Of a stretch of 64,000 nucleotides of DNA, positions 55,055 through 64,000 are shown piece after piece. This stretch comes from Penicillium oxalicum. Lineage: Eukaryota; Ascomycota; Eurotiomycetes; Eurotiales; Aspergillaceae. The stretch is from assembly GCF_001723175.1 (NCBI RefSeq), contig NC_064652.1, positions 3,410,001 through 3,474,000 of the forward strand, in the 5' to 3' direction. Each line of letters starts with the position of its first letter. The first letter of the stretch is position 1. Both the position numbers and the translations under genes were made by a program. The notes under the pieces are model-generated. The model did not search any database and had not been told where the DNA came from. It was given only the letters and a program-made list of their open reading frames with translations.

Positions 55055-55807
55055 AACTGCGACCGTGGGAATTCTTTCTGGCCTATCAGTGGATGAGTCC
55101 TGACACTAGACTGGACACTAGTAGAAGTCGAGAATCTATCCTCCTCGGGTTAGCGATAGGACTTTATCAAATACAATCGTTCGAGGCCACAGGATCCGAC
55201 CTGACTCCGAATTTAATAATCTATATGGTACCCTAGCCACCTGGATTGGAGTAAATTTGTTAATGCTCTGTTTTATTGAATAGCTTCTGATAAAATGGCT
55301 AGGTTCTATTTCACTCTCACGGGCCGTTTGGATGGGTCGACCGTTTGACGCTGAAGATATATATCCTCAATAGCTAGTAGGAGCTCTGCGCGAATGTTGA
55401 AAAACGCAGTTTAATTTTCCGATGCGGGCGATCCGCACAGTATTCATCCGACTGAATGTAGAGCGACGTACTATCATCTCTAAAAGAAAGAAAACCGCGT
55501 CGCTTCGGTCATAACCAACTCGTTCCTACCAAATGTAAAATGCTCCCATCGGCCACAGGGGTTCAACCCCTAGAGCGGGGTTGAACCAGGGTTGAACCAT
55601 AGGCGTTTAATCTCCATTTTTATTGGCTTGCTCCCACGCCAAGTTCAGGGCACGAAAGAGATAAGCCAAACGTTCGGGTTAGGATGGTCACTATAGGCCT
55701 AGTAGCACGAGTTAACGTAAGGGATGGGTACAAGAGCCGACACCCTGAAGTAATTGATATGCCCTCGGAAAGGAGGAATAAATTAAGTAATTCACTTTGC
55801 GACAATG
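55055..55807. other. Spacer with a small perfect hairpin
   Basis: Nothing coding recognised. GGTTCAACCCC at 55560-55570 and GGGGTTGAACC at 55577-55587 form an 11-bp perfect stem with a 6-base loop, followed by another GGTTGAACC. It lies beyond the 3' end of the convergent-strand gene at 55808. Confidence 0.5.
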
Positions 55808-56631
55808 CTATCCAGTATATGACTCAGCAAGATTAGGAAACGCCTCCGCCGCCTCGGTCCGGTCGCCGGTCTGGTCGCTGTCAGCTCTTACAGATCCATC
55901 GTCATCGGGTATATGCGGGGTTATCTTCTCTTCCGATCTCAACGACGGGCAATTCTGTAACACTTTCATTGCCTCGGTGATCCCCGCTTTGATATGATGT
56001 AGTTCACGCCCCAGATCGCCCACGCGGTTCACACTATCTCTCAACTCATTTCTTAGCCGTTGATTTTCAGTCTGCAAATCACGGCCTTTGCTCAGAGACT
56101 CCTCAAGACGGTTGTTCACGCGTTCCAATTCCGCGGCCAGGTCGTCATTTGTAGATTCCAATTCCCGAATCCTGGCTGTGAATGATCCGTCGTCGTCCTC
56201 ACTGCTCTGTAGCAGCTAGAATATTCTTTTAGCGTTGCTCAGACTTCCCGGTCAACTCGTTCAGCAAGCCTCACCTCAGCACGGCTATTCTGACGCGGTT
56301 GGGAAGATGGTAGATCTCCCGGCCTCACAGCCTCAAGCGACTTGCCTAGCGCGTTGCAGATAGCCCGGTACAGGCCGACCTTGCCGCTGCTCAAGCACGA
56401 TTGCAAGAGCCATGCGCTCTCTTCCGTGACGGACCAAGCATATCCGTCCTCGGCCGGCGGCTGCAGACGGACCTTGTCAGGCTTGATGACGATTCCAAGT
56501 CGATTTTCTAAAAGGTATTAATACTTTTCAGCAGTATTCCAAAAAACTTGGGGCTTACCAATATGGGCTGATAATGCCTCTCGACATTGTTGGTTGAGTA
56601 ATGCACGCTTTTTGTTGCTGGAAGTCGCCAT
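55808..56631 (-). CDS. Coiled-coil protein, three exons (237 residues)
   Basis: Exons 56631-56559, 56507-56275 and 56215-55808; introns of 51 and 59 bp (GTAAGC to TTTTAG, GTGAGG to TTCTAG); phases 1 and 0 agree and the frame stays open. The first hundred residues look folded (MATSSNKKRALLNQQCREAL, SAHIGENRLGIVIKPDKVRL, ESAWLLQSCLSSGKVGLYRA). Residues 112-190 form a strong coiled coil (RIRELESTNDDLAAELERVN, NRLEESLSKGRDLQTENQRL). The C-terminus is acidic. No signal peptide or membrane segment. It starts with MATS, as does the gene at 41720-42468, and has a similar layout, but I see no alignable sequence outside the coil. Function unknown. No damage. Confidence 0.78.
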
Positions 56632-57185
56632 GGAAGTGGACACGGAAACTGTGTCTTGGGTTGGACGCGGTCTTTATTTGTCACCGCAAGTATTCGATCG
56701 TATACGGAACAATCCTAAAGCCAGCCCTGTTCTCCCCCAATTGTGCTTAACCCCACCTAAGGCCCCACTTCACCGGTCATTCAAACCTGCATCAATGGGG
56801 TAGTTTCAGCAACCATCTTTTAGACGCTAGTAGATAGAGCCATTTAATCGAGCTTATACTATAAGCTCAACGGAACAAGCTTGAAATCGCGTTGAAAACC
56901 CGAGGTTTGGACAGCAAATTGAAAGGAAAGGGCACAAGTTTTATTGAGTGGACTCAGCAGAGCCTCACAAATTGCCAACAGAGAGGGGTGAGCGGGAATC
57001 TAAGGATCGAAAAGGCCATCGCGATAGCACCGTCACCCCCCACTTTGAATCAACCCAAGACTTTTCCAAGCTACCACGACAAAATGCGCCATACTTTGCA
57101 TAGCCATATGCATGTGTAGCTATCCACGAGGAATAAATAGTCAGAACAATCACTTGAAACGTAAGTTGTTACGTCAGACACAGAA
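56632..57185. other. Intergenic between divergent genes
   Basis: Lies between the start at 56631 (minus) and 57186 (plus) and presumably holds both promoters. Nothing specific recognised. Confidence 0.45.
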
Positions 57186-57572
57186 ATGGCCAGCATTTCT
57201 TACAGACAAGTGCACCACTCTGAAGGGGATAGCAGCGACACTGCGCCTTTGCTTCAACGCACTGCCAAAGTCCGGCCGTCGCGAAGGGCCAAGGCTCCCA
57301 ACTATGAGATCCACCAGAAGCAGAGGCCAGCCCCGGAAATTCTAACCCAGCCGCCCAGGGAGCGTACGGAGACCACTATCCGATTGCGGTTTTATCGGCA
57401 GCTCCCCACACCAGAGGCATGGTGGATCCCTCGCCCAGCACAGGCTTCCAGTGGTGAAAAGGAAAATGAAGCATCCGCAAACCACCGCCAGCCAAAGAAA
57501 ATGGGCGACGGGGGACGTGTTCAGCGGGAATGGATAAAGCGACTGCGTCCCATACCTCACCGACGATACTGA
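57186..57572 (+). CDS. Small basic Pro/Arg-rich protein, 128 residues
   Basis: Open from ATG in a good context (MASISYRQVHHSEGDSSDTA). Rich in Arg, Lys, Pro and Gln (RTAKVRPSRRAKAPNYEIHQ, EWIKRLRPIPHRRY at the end) and likely disordered. It has no Cys, no signal peptide and no known domain. Basic composition suggests nucleic-acid binding, which is inference. It lies in the IR II loop between two intact coiled-coil genes. It may have a further exon downstream, or be a relic of a longer gene. Confidence 0.45.
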   Translation: MASISYRQVHHSEGDSSDTAPLLQRTAKVRPSRRAKAPNYEIHQKQRPAPEILTQPPRERTETTIRLRFYRQLPTPEAWWIPRPAQASSGEKENEASANHRQPKKMGDGGRVQREWIKRLRPIPHRRY

Positions 57573-58395
57573 AGACTGAAAAGTGGGATGTGGGCGGCAA
57601 AGCCAGTTCTTCAAGGGGACAATGCAAATACTTTCTACATAGGCAGTAGCTACTGGATCGAGGGGTTATCTCTGCAATAGGATATTTCAATATGCAATAC
57701 AGTAACTAGCTGTTTGCGAATGCGTCAAACCATTGATATCAGCACAGAAGTATATGCTACGCACACCTCGTGAAAATCTGACGTATAGGGATATCGAGCA
57801 CGTAGAAGCTCAGCGCTCGTTGTAGAATTCGGTTTAGTCCTAACGCAAAATAGGCTTGAAACAAGTCGTAACAAGATGCATGGAAAGGTAATCTGTGGAG
57901 TATCCTTTCGACCACTGGTATCGACTTGGTGACGACGATGTGCAGACGGTTGATGATGACTTGATTACCGTCTGAATATGGCCAAGGTGCGCTACTGCCA
58001 ATGGTGGAAGCAACACCACCAGTTGTACCAGCAAACTATCCTAGCTATTCCACCTCAACATCCTTTGCTCGGTGAGCTGGAGATAGGTCAAAGGTTTTTG
58101 TTAGTGGACCTATCTAATGTGCTAGTAGTTCACCAGCCCTCAGATTCCTCGCATGTCTTCCTCCCTCCTCAAAGGCAAAGGTCAAGGCTAGCCAACGAAA
58201 GCTGAGGTAGTCTTTTGGCTCTCTACCAAGCTGTCGCATATTGATGCAGGTGTTAGTATGCAAAAGGAAGCGTATAGTGTACCTTTTGCTCGTCACAACT
58301 ATAAAGAAGCACAGTACCACAATATCTCTAGAGGTCAGAATTAGCTTGGTCATTGTCAGCCTTAAGCAATCAGCAGTCCAGCCAGATTCAAACTG
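57573..58395. other. Intergenic
   Basis: A 75-codon frame at 57978-58205 (MAKVRYCQWWKQHHQLYQQT at its start) has no family features. The last 100 bp are the probable promoter of the next gene. Confidence 0.4.
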
Positions 58396-58958
58396 ATGGA
58401 TCCACCTACGAAAGTGTTGCCAGTTGCAGAACTTTGTGATTCCCAGCCGGGCCCGTGCGGAAAGGAGCCCCGCCAAGTTTCGCCCTCAGATGCCGAATCG
58501 GTAAGTGGCACCATGTAGTTATTAATAGCAAACTACTGAAACTTCAGCCCTGTCTATCTCAAATTGCGGACGACGATAAACATCATTTAGCGGTAGAGCT
58601 ATTCCAACCGGTGCTTGATACACTAGAGCGCCTGGAACGGGAGGACCCGAAACTTGCTTTTCAGGCAGTGAGACTGGTGGGGTTGTATCGCTGCTTGTGG
58701 GGGTCGTGCGTCTCTAAACATGTCGATAATCAGCGACTCGAAGAGGCCAATCAAGTGATGCGCGCCGAAAATACCCAGCTTTGTCAAGAGGGGGAGTATC
58801 TTAAACGTCGAGAGGAGGACCAGGTCGCCCGTCTAGTCTCATTTGAGCGGTCCATGGACGAGGTGCGGCAAGGTCTGCTTGGGGTGCTTAAAGACTGGAA
58901 TGCTTGTTCGACAGGGGTGTTGGCAGGAAATTCGCAAGAAACACCGAAAGATCATTGA
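58396..58958 (+). CDS. Small coiled-coil protein, two exons (171 residues)
   Basis: Exon 1 (58396-58500) encodes a Pro-rich N-terminus (MDPPTKVLPVAELCDSQPGP). A 47-bp phase-0 intron (58501-58547, GTAAGT to CTTCAG, CTACTGAAAC before it) joins exon 2 (58548-58958): DDKHHLAVELFQPVLDTLER, AFQAVRLVGLYRCLWGSC, RLEEANQVMRAENTQLCQEG and a hydrophobic coil end. It aligns with the protein of 33739-34302 (LYxCLW, RLEE, same intron position and phase). The last 70 coding bases lie within the right arm of inverted repeat II, and a decayed counterpart lies at the end of the left arm (40763-41297). Family unknown; open, and probably the intact source copy. Confidence 0.78.
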
Positions 58959-59276
58959 TCAATAGACTTTGTGAATACAGCAAGGGGCTAGTTCACCAAG
59001 AAGCGGTAGACTGGCCGCACTTAAGGAATTTCGAGTTCTATTTTAGCTGAAGTCATCACTAGTAGAAGAGTGACTCTTGGTGTACGCTCGTTCCGGAAAT
59101 CCAACCCACTCTTGGAACAATTCACGAATTAGATAATGGGCTTCCTAGGATGAAGCATGCTAATACCTTTCCAAGAGAGATTATACAAAGTTGAAGCTTG
59201 TCTGGTCAGCAAATTCTAATTCGGAATGTACACCGTATATAGTGAGCCAGAGTTACAGTACCTCCTGTGAGAGCAG

Positions 59277-59909
59277 CTAGTATCCACGAATAACTCCGAA
59301 GAGTGCGACGACCAACAGAGAACACGTAAGTCCAGTGTAGTAGTATGCGACGGCAAGTACTTGTGGCCGAGCTAGAAGTTGATAGCCGATGTGTCCAAGT
59401 AGCCACCAGTGAAACGAAGCTATGTTCAAGAAGTCAATGAACATAGCGAAGGGTACAATCCACCGCAGGGCGCAGATGACGAAGCTTCCGACTATGATAG
59501 CGGCCAATTTAGTCAGGCTTGAGGAGGCAGCAAAAAGTGGACAGCAGACTCTCAGACAGCGAGCAATAGTTGATGGAGGCTGCAAGTGAATGCTGATTCG
59601 AAGATACTGCAGATCGCAATAAGCACGAGATTCATAGGCGTCTACACAGGGGAGCTCACGAACTGCCTGTAAAGATAAGAATACACTGACTAATCCGGCG
59701 ATGATTCCCATGAGAGCCTCGTTTGCTGCGCACCAGCTTGATGCCGACAAGACAGCCCACAAGATCAGTATTGCCACAAAGAGCCCACGGTCGAGCCACT
59801 GGTGGGACGCATGATTCTGAAATGTTACACAAAGGAAAGGAATTCGAGTGCAATTCAGGAGCAGCGAGACTGTTGCCAAGATCGAGAGTAGCACAGGGAG
59901 GGTCTTCAT
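59277..59909 (-). pseudogene. Multi-pass membrane protein (right copy, truncated by 8 residues)
   Basis: Nearly identical to 39830-40486: same start MKTLPVLLSILATVSLLLNC and same membrane segments (GLFVAILILWAVLSASSW, ALMGIIAGLVSVFLSLQAV, VPFAMFIDFLNIASFHWWLL). It ends at TAG 59277-59279, where the left copy has TGG, so the last eight residues are missing. As only the tail is lost after the last membrane span, a working protein is not excluded. It is divergent from the ferric reductase relic at 60621, as in the left arm. Most amino-acid differences between the copies come from transitions. Family unknown. Confidence 0.65.
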
Positions 59910-60620
59910 GATGAATATATTTTAAGGCATATCAAAATAGAGGCTAGAAAGGCAGAATCCTCATTTTATACTTTGAAACAGTCACTTATAAGGTGCTCAT
60001 GGAGATATAAACACGCAGAGCTCCTGGGAATCCCGAAAATGCCCCTGGGCTTCGAAGACCCGCTAATGATTGATTATTTTTAACGCCAATACATCTCTTA
60101 TATATTCTCAAGTAGACGACAGGACTTTATCACGCGTAATCGGCAGGATAATACTTACCAGTGCTTTAGCATCTTAGGATTTGATAGGTAGATGAGATAG
60201 CCAAGAGTTCTAGATAGGAATCTACGGCAAGAAATGATAATGACGAGTACGACCTACTCTGATGTCGAAAATGCAGTATCGAATCTTCCTGACAGCTTCC
60301 TAGACCTTGAGTGAAGAGACCGCTATGTTTGGATACGTACCTTCCAGAGCCTGTCTGGTCATCCAGTCTCCGACGCTTGAACGGGGACGTTATGCGCTAA
60401 TCGTAACGAGGAAGCGGCCCCGCCACGGAGGGCGCAATTACTTGTACCGATTAGCTAGATTCCGAGGCAGAAAAAATTTCATGGTGTTCTTCGACACGGT
60501 TATAGTAGAGAGTATATCATTTCGCCTCCTCAGGAAAGGAAGGCCAAGTAAGGGAGTGACCTCTCTATATAAGCATTCTAGCTCTCTCACTCTTCCTGTA
60601 GTCAGGATAGGTTACGGAGA
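59910..60620. other. Divergent intergenic region in the IR II right arm
   Basis: Mirrors 39011-39829. The 142-codon frame at 60307-60735 overlaps the ferric reductase start in another frame and is not supported. Confidence 0.5.
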
Positions 60621-62228
60621 ATGTACAAGCCAATATCGAACTTCTTCCGCTGGTTTTCGAATTTATCTGTTCCTGAAGTTTACGGTACTTGCGCTGCGAT
60701 TCTTCTTGCATCCTGGCTTATCTATTTATCTATAGTGCGTATATGGTTCTGGGCTTATAAAAGAAGATATCTGTTGTCCTGGCATTCATGGATCTCAAGG
60801 CTGCCGGAGTTTTGGCGACGAATTATCTTTGTCCACCTACCAAATTCCTTCAGATGGCTCGACATCTCAACATGTTGGCAGGCTTTAGCTTTGGCAATTC
60901 TGCTCGCAGCAAACATCTTAGCCTTGCGACTTAGAGCCACGTCCTTGATGGTCGTCCAAAAAAGAGCTGGGTCTTTGGCCGTCATCAGCATCGCCCCTCT
61001 ATGCACCGGTCTGAACTTTGGGTTTCCAGCTGATCTCTTATGTATCGACCGCCAGTCGCTCGGATGGTTTCATCGATGGATAGGGCGTATATGCGTGTTT
61101 CATTCCCTTCTACACGGCATTATTATCATGTCTACAACCGAAGCTTCGATCTTCATAACTCCGCGGTATATTTTCCCTATCATAGTAAGTCTACTTCGCG
61201 GTTGAGCCAGAAGACAGTTTTGGACCTCAGATCACTCTAACTCTTACTAGGCAGGGGGATCTCTCATTCTGATTGTTCCGGTCACGTGCGCGGCAATACG
61301 AACACGACATGTGCAGTTCGCTTTGAAATGCCATTATTTGCTTGCGGTAGTAGCCACATCTACCCTTGGATATCATCTCCTGAAACAACAATCTCTGTAT
61401 CGTTGGGTCTTATTAGGTGCTCTCTGCCTCTGGGCTGTGACAAGTCTCACCGTCTCTATATCCACTGTGTGGTCTCGGAAGCCATGGCGACACGATAGAC
61501 AAGAAGTGTCTATGAACGCATCTAATGGTCTTCTTTGGCTTGAAGTTGGTCTACCTCCTACTTGGGCTGTACAACCTGGTCAATATGTGCAGCTCTGGAT
61601 GCCAAGTGCCGGCATTCGCGCCGGTCTGCAACTGCCCATCTTCTATGTGGCAGTATGCAAAAAGGATGGCGCGTATAAGATCGCACGGATGGTGGCTCGT
61701 TCCCGCTCTGGTATTATTCGAAAGCTTTACGACAGGAATCTCGCTTCTCCACGCGTCAATCGAATCCCAGTCACTGTGCTCGGACCATATGGGCGCCCGG
61801 AAAACCTGCTCCGGTTCGGGACCGTTGTGTTAGTCGTAGAGGACGTTGGCTTTTTTCGAGCTCTCTCGTACATAGAGATGTTAGTCAAGGCTAGCGTGCA
61901 ACGGAAAGCGCTGGTACGGAAACTGGAGATTTTGTGGCAAGATGACGGGGAATCGAGTGAGTCGTCGACTTGTGTTCCTAAGTGGTCGCTTGGTATATCT
62001 GCTGACTTGGGGTTGGAGACTATCCGCCATGGGTGAAAGAGTGGAGGCAAGAGGTCTTATGCCTAGACCATCCAACATCTGGCGGATTTGACGTGAGTGG
62101 GTGTCCGAATGATATTTGAAATAAATACTGACTTCCGCTTAGATCCTACAATTCAAAATTTACTGCGGCAGAGCCGACTCAAATGAGGATCTTTCCACTT
62201 CATATCAGGAAGGAAATCGACTCTGCTT
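60621..62228 (+). pseudogene. Ferric reductase-like protein (right copy), C-terminal breaks
   Basis: FRE-type proteins move electrons from cytosolic NADPH through FAD and two haems to reduce metal outside the cell. Exon 1 (60621-61184) has three or four membrane spans and the haem-ligand segment SLGWFHRWIGRICVFHSLLH. A 66-bp intron (61185-61250, GTAAGT, CTAAC branch site, ACTAG) leads to exon 2 with more membrane spans, LEVGLPPTWAVQPGQYVQLW, and the NADPH region VTVLGPYGRPENLLRFG. The usual FAD motif HPF is absent (LQLPIFYV) and the Gly-rich loop reads VVEDVGFFRALSY, so even the ancestor may have been unusual. The frame stops at 62034 (shift shared with the left copy); the tail continues in another frame with TGA codons near 62118 and 62130. 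Not functional, but the better copy. Confidence 0.82.
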
Positions 62229-63065
62229 CTACCGTGACTCATTGAACATTGAAAAAGAAATAAGGGGATACATCAAAGACCAACGGGGGGACATGGCAGT
62301 CGCAGGTATTCTCCTTAAGCATTCTCATAGTAACCTGTGGGGAAGGTCTGGTGCAGTTCTGGTTCTGACAATTTACTATATAGTTTGTGCAGGCTATAGG
62401 ATGCGTGAGACCGTCAGGAAGACCATCCAGCCGCACATCGGAAGCAATCTCAAATTTATAGCCCTTGACCTAGGGCCATATCATGCGTGGCCAGAAAACA
62501 ACCACTATCTCTAAAGCTGGCTAACACGCTAACAGATAAAATTAGATCGACCGTTAACTAGCTAGGGTTTTATATAGTCACAGATAGCTGATTAAATGAA
62601 GCCTCTCATGGTAAAGCAATCTGATATTGAAATGCTAGTGTTATCGTATCAATCAATTGCTAGGCTGAATCAAGTAGCCTTGGTGAGAATAAAGGTGATT
62701 TGCTAACTTAATTCGAAAGTGGCCTGCCCTATAGGAGTACCGGGAGAACCCGTCGTGTTCTTTAGTCTGAGTTTGCCTTAGAAATTGCGTCCTCAGAATG
62801 AAAAAACGATTTTCCGAATCGGCAAGTTAGGTCTTCAACCGAAGGAATGAGAGATCATGTCTAAATAACGAAGATCGTGAAATATGGAACGCACTATCCA
62901 AAAACCCAATATTTTTCGATCGTTTTCCTGATAAAATTTCTTGCCCTACGATTTTAGGAGCTTTTATGGCGAACAGTATCTAGGGTACAGTATTGCTAGC
63001 ACTAGTTTATCAATTTGTCCTATTTTTCTTGAGATTTGCCCCTACTTGCCACTCAGAAAAAGAAT
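62229..63065. other. Intergenic part of the IR II right arm
   Basis: Mirrors 37128-37942. Frames such as 62242-62514 are not conserved with the left arm. Confidence 0.5.
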
Positions 63066-63395
63066 TCACCCGACACATTCCGAACCTATTGCCGTTCCAT
63101 CTCCGGGCAGCTCATAGATAACAGGTAAATTCATAGAAGGGCCCCAAAGTCTCGATCTGTATAACATACACTTTGTCCGGCGGCGAGAGCAGATTCCAAC
63201 GGCTGGAAATGTGACTGGGTCGCTCATGTGTTTTCTGTGGTAGGAGGCTGATCGACCGTGATGGCAAACCTCGCAGCGAAGCTCGTGAGTCATCGACTTC
63301 CCTGTCAGGTGGTGAAGCGCAGTAACTCTTGCAGATCGGGAATCCTGCGTGCTAACTTTAGGCTGGCCCTCGTGTCGGCTGGGAAGTAATGGCAT
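63066..63395 (-). CDS. Small CxxC protein (right copy, 109 residues)
   Basis: Open from ATG (MPLLPSRHEGQPKVSTQDSR) through HELRCEVCHHGRSASYHRKH, DPVTFPAVGICSRRRTKC and VIYELPGDGTAIGSECVG. The Cys/His pattern (C-x2-C, YH-x2-H, C-S-R-R-R, C) resembles short uncharacterised fungal proteins and may bind zinc (inference). The pattern is shared with 36900-37127, and the better start is here. Both frames are open across the Cys/His core despite many transitions elsewhere in the arms, which suggests constraint. Function unknown. Confidence 0.65.
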   Translation of the reverse strand: MPLLPSRHEGQPKVSTQDSRSARVTALHHLTGKSMTHELRCEVCHHGRSASYHRKHMSDPVTFPAVGICSRRRTKCMLYRSRLWGPSMNLPVIYELPGDGTAIGSECVG

Positions 63396-64000
63396 AACAG
63401 TCTCCTTGAGTCTATTTTCATTAGACAGGTGTACTCAATCTCTTAAATTCTTCGCAGTGTAGATTAAGTCATACCTGGTGTTGATCCACAGTCGGTTACC
63501 TAGAAACCAATGCATGAGCAGAATAATAGGTAGATAATATAGTACGGGAATGTCGAATCAGTATAAAGCACTCGACTGATTTTTATGTCCCCTATACGGG
63601 CTGTAACTGATGAATTAGAGCTGTCGCAACGGCAGATTTGAATAATACGTTCGGCTGTGGAGCTGATGTAACTCTTAAAGAGTGATCGGCTTTGATGAAA
63701 ATGATAATCTAAGAGACTAGCACGCCTAGCATTCCCCTGGATTCCCGTACAAAGCCACCTAGTGATACACTGAGCTGATCCTCGTGATCAAGCCCTACGT
63801 TGACCCCAAGACATATATTCAACGGTAACCCTCACATAGCTACACAACAGTTGAATATATGACGATAGGAATGGTGAGAGGTAGAGAATCGGTGAGGTGT
63901 TGGAATGTATTTCCTGATAGCGTCGGTGGACGTTAGAGTAGACACTATGTTAGGACGGGACCACGACTGTGGAACGGCATGATGGAGAATTTAAGTCGCG
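63396..64000. other. Outer part of the IR II right arm
   Basis: Mirrors 36182-36799. In the left arm the secreted-protein gene starts about 50 bp beyond the point where this window stops, so a copy of that gene may follow just outside the window. Confidence 0.5.

Larger units (their letters stand above)
58890..64000 (-). repeat. Inverted repeat II, right arm (continues past window end)
   Basis: Reverse complement of 36182-40835. The last base of the window pairs with about 36182, so the repeat is cut by the window edge and its full length is unknown. This arm keeps the ferric reductase membrane exon and the start codon of the CxxC protein that the left arm has lost, so it is the better preserved arm overall. 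One exception is the membrane protein, where this arm carries the nonsense change. Confidence 0.92.

Noticed and set aside
1..64000. tRNA and rRNA genes
   Set aside because: I looked for B-box-like GGTTCGA sequences and cloverleaf partners; the few matches (for example in the CTCGCGAG-rich TIR elements) lack a cloverleaf.

Overview
The window looks like an accessory, transposon-battered region of a filamentous ascomycete genome (Pezizomycotina, most like Eurotiales such as Aspergillus or Penicillium). Reasons: short introns (46 to 79 bp) with GTAAGT-type donors and CTAAC/CTGAC-type branch sites, Tad-type non-LTR retrotransposon relics, fungal NACHT-WD40 NLR, patatin, ankyrin, F-box/LRR and ferric-reductase families, an Asp f 4-like secreted protein, and many nonsense codons of the RIP type (CAG to TAG, TGG to TAG). 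The species cannot be told from the sequence.

Layout. 1-1940: 5'-truncated, internally deleted Tad-like LINE (minus). 2921-8129: a large inverted repeat (IR I); both arms carry the same decayed ankyrin gene and a pyrimidine minisatellite, and the 1.3 kb loop holds an Asp f 4-like secreted-protein gene with one frameshift. 9190-11907: decayed NACHT-WD40 NLR. 11910-15560: gene-poor, with a repeat shared with IR I and an unidentified relic. 15564-16955: intact 463-residue protein of unknown function. 19100-20178: intact four-exon pseudokinase. 20215-23468: a second, very decayed Asp f 4 relic and a RING-patatin pseudogene. 24925-25461: intact coiled-coil-type ORF. 25600-33300: relics of a conserved fungal protein, a membrane protein, an F-box/LRR gene in two pieces, and an intact ankyrin protein. 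33739-34302: intact two-exon coiled-coil gene. 35613-36129: small secreted protein with a frameshift.

36182-64000 is the most striking part: a second, much larger inverted repeat (IR II). Its arms (about 4.7 and 5.1 kb) each carry a small CxxC protein gene, a ferric reductase-like gene and a divergent multi-pass membrane protein gene. The right arm runs off the window end. The roughly 18 kb loop holds several small, multi-exon genes that stay open when spliced (41720-42468, 43549-44279, 52262-53099, 55808-56631, 58396-58958). All encode 170 to 255 residue proteins with a variable N-terminus and a coiled coil. It also holds decayed relatives (40763-41297, 45617-46250, perhaps 49958-50645), two copies of a short TIR element with a 10-bp target duplication, a GT-rich minisatellite and a second LINE relic.

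How it fits together: most copies of multi-copy genes are dead and carry transitions expected from repeat-induced point mutation, while the single-copy small coiled-coil genes are open. No metabolic pathway is visible. The content (NLR, patatin, kinase-like, ankyrin, F-box, small coiled-coil proteins, secreted proteins) is what one finds in fast-turnover fungal regions linked to non-self recognition and conflict; that last reading is inference. All gene models with introns were spliced by eye and need transcript support.
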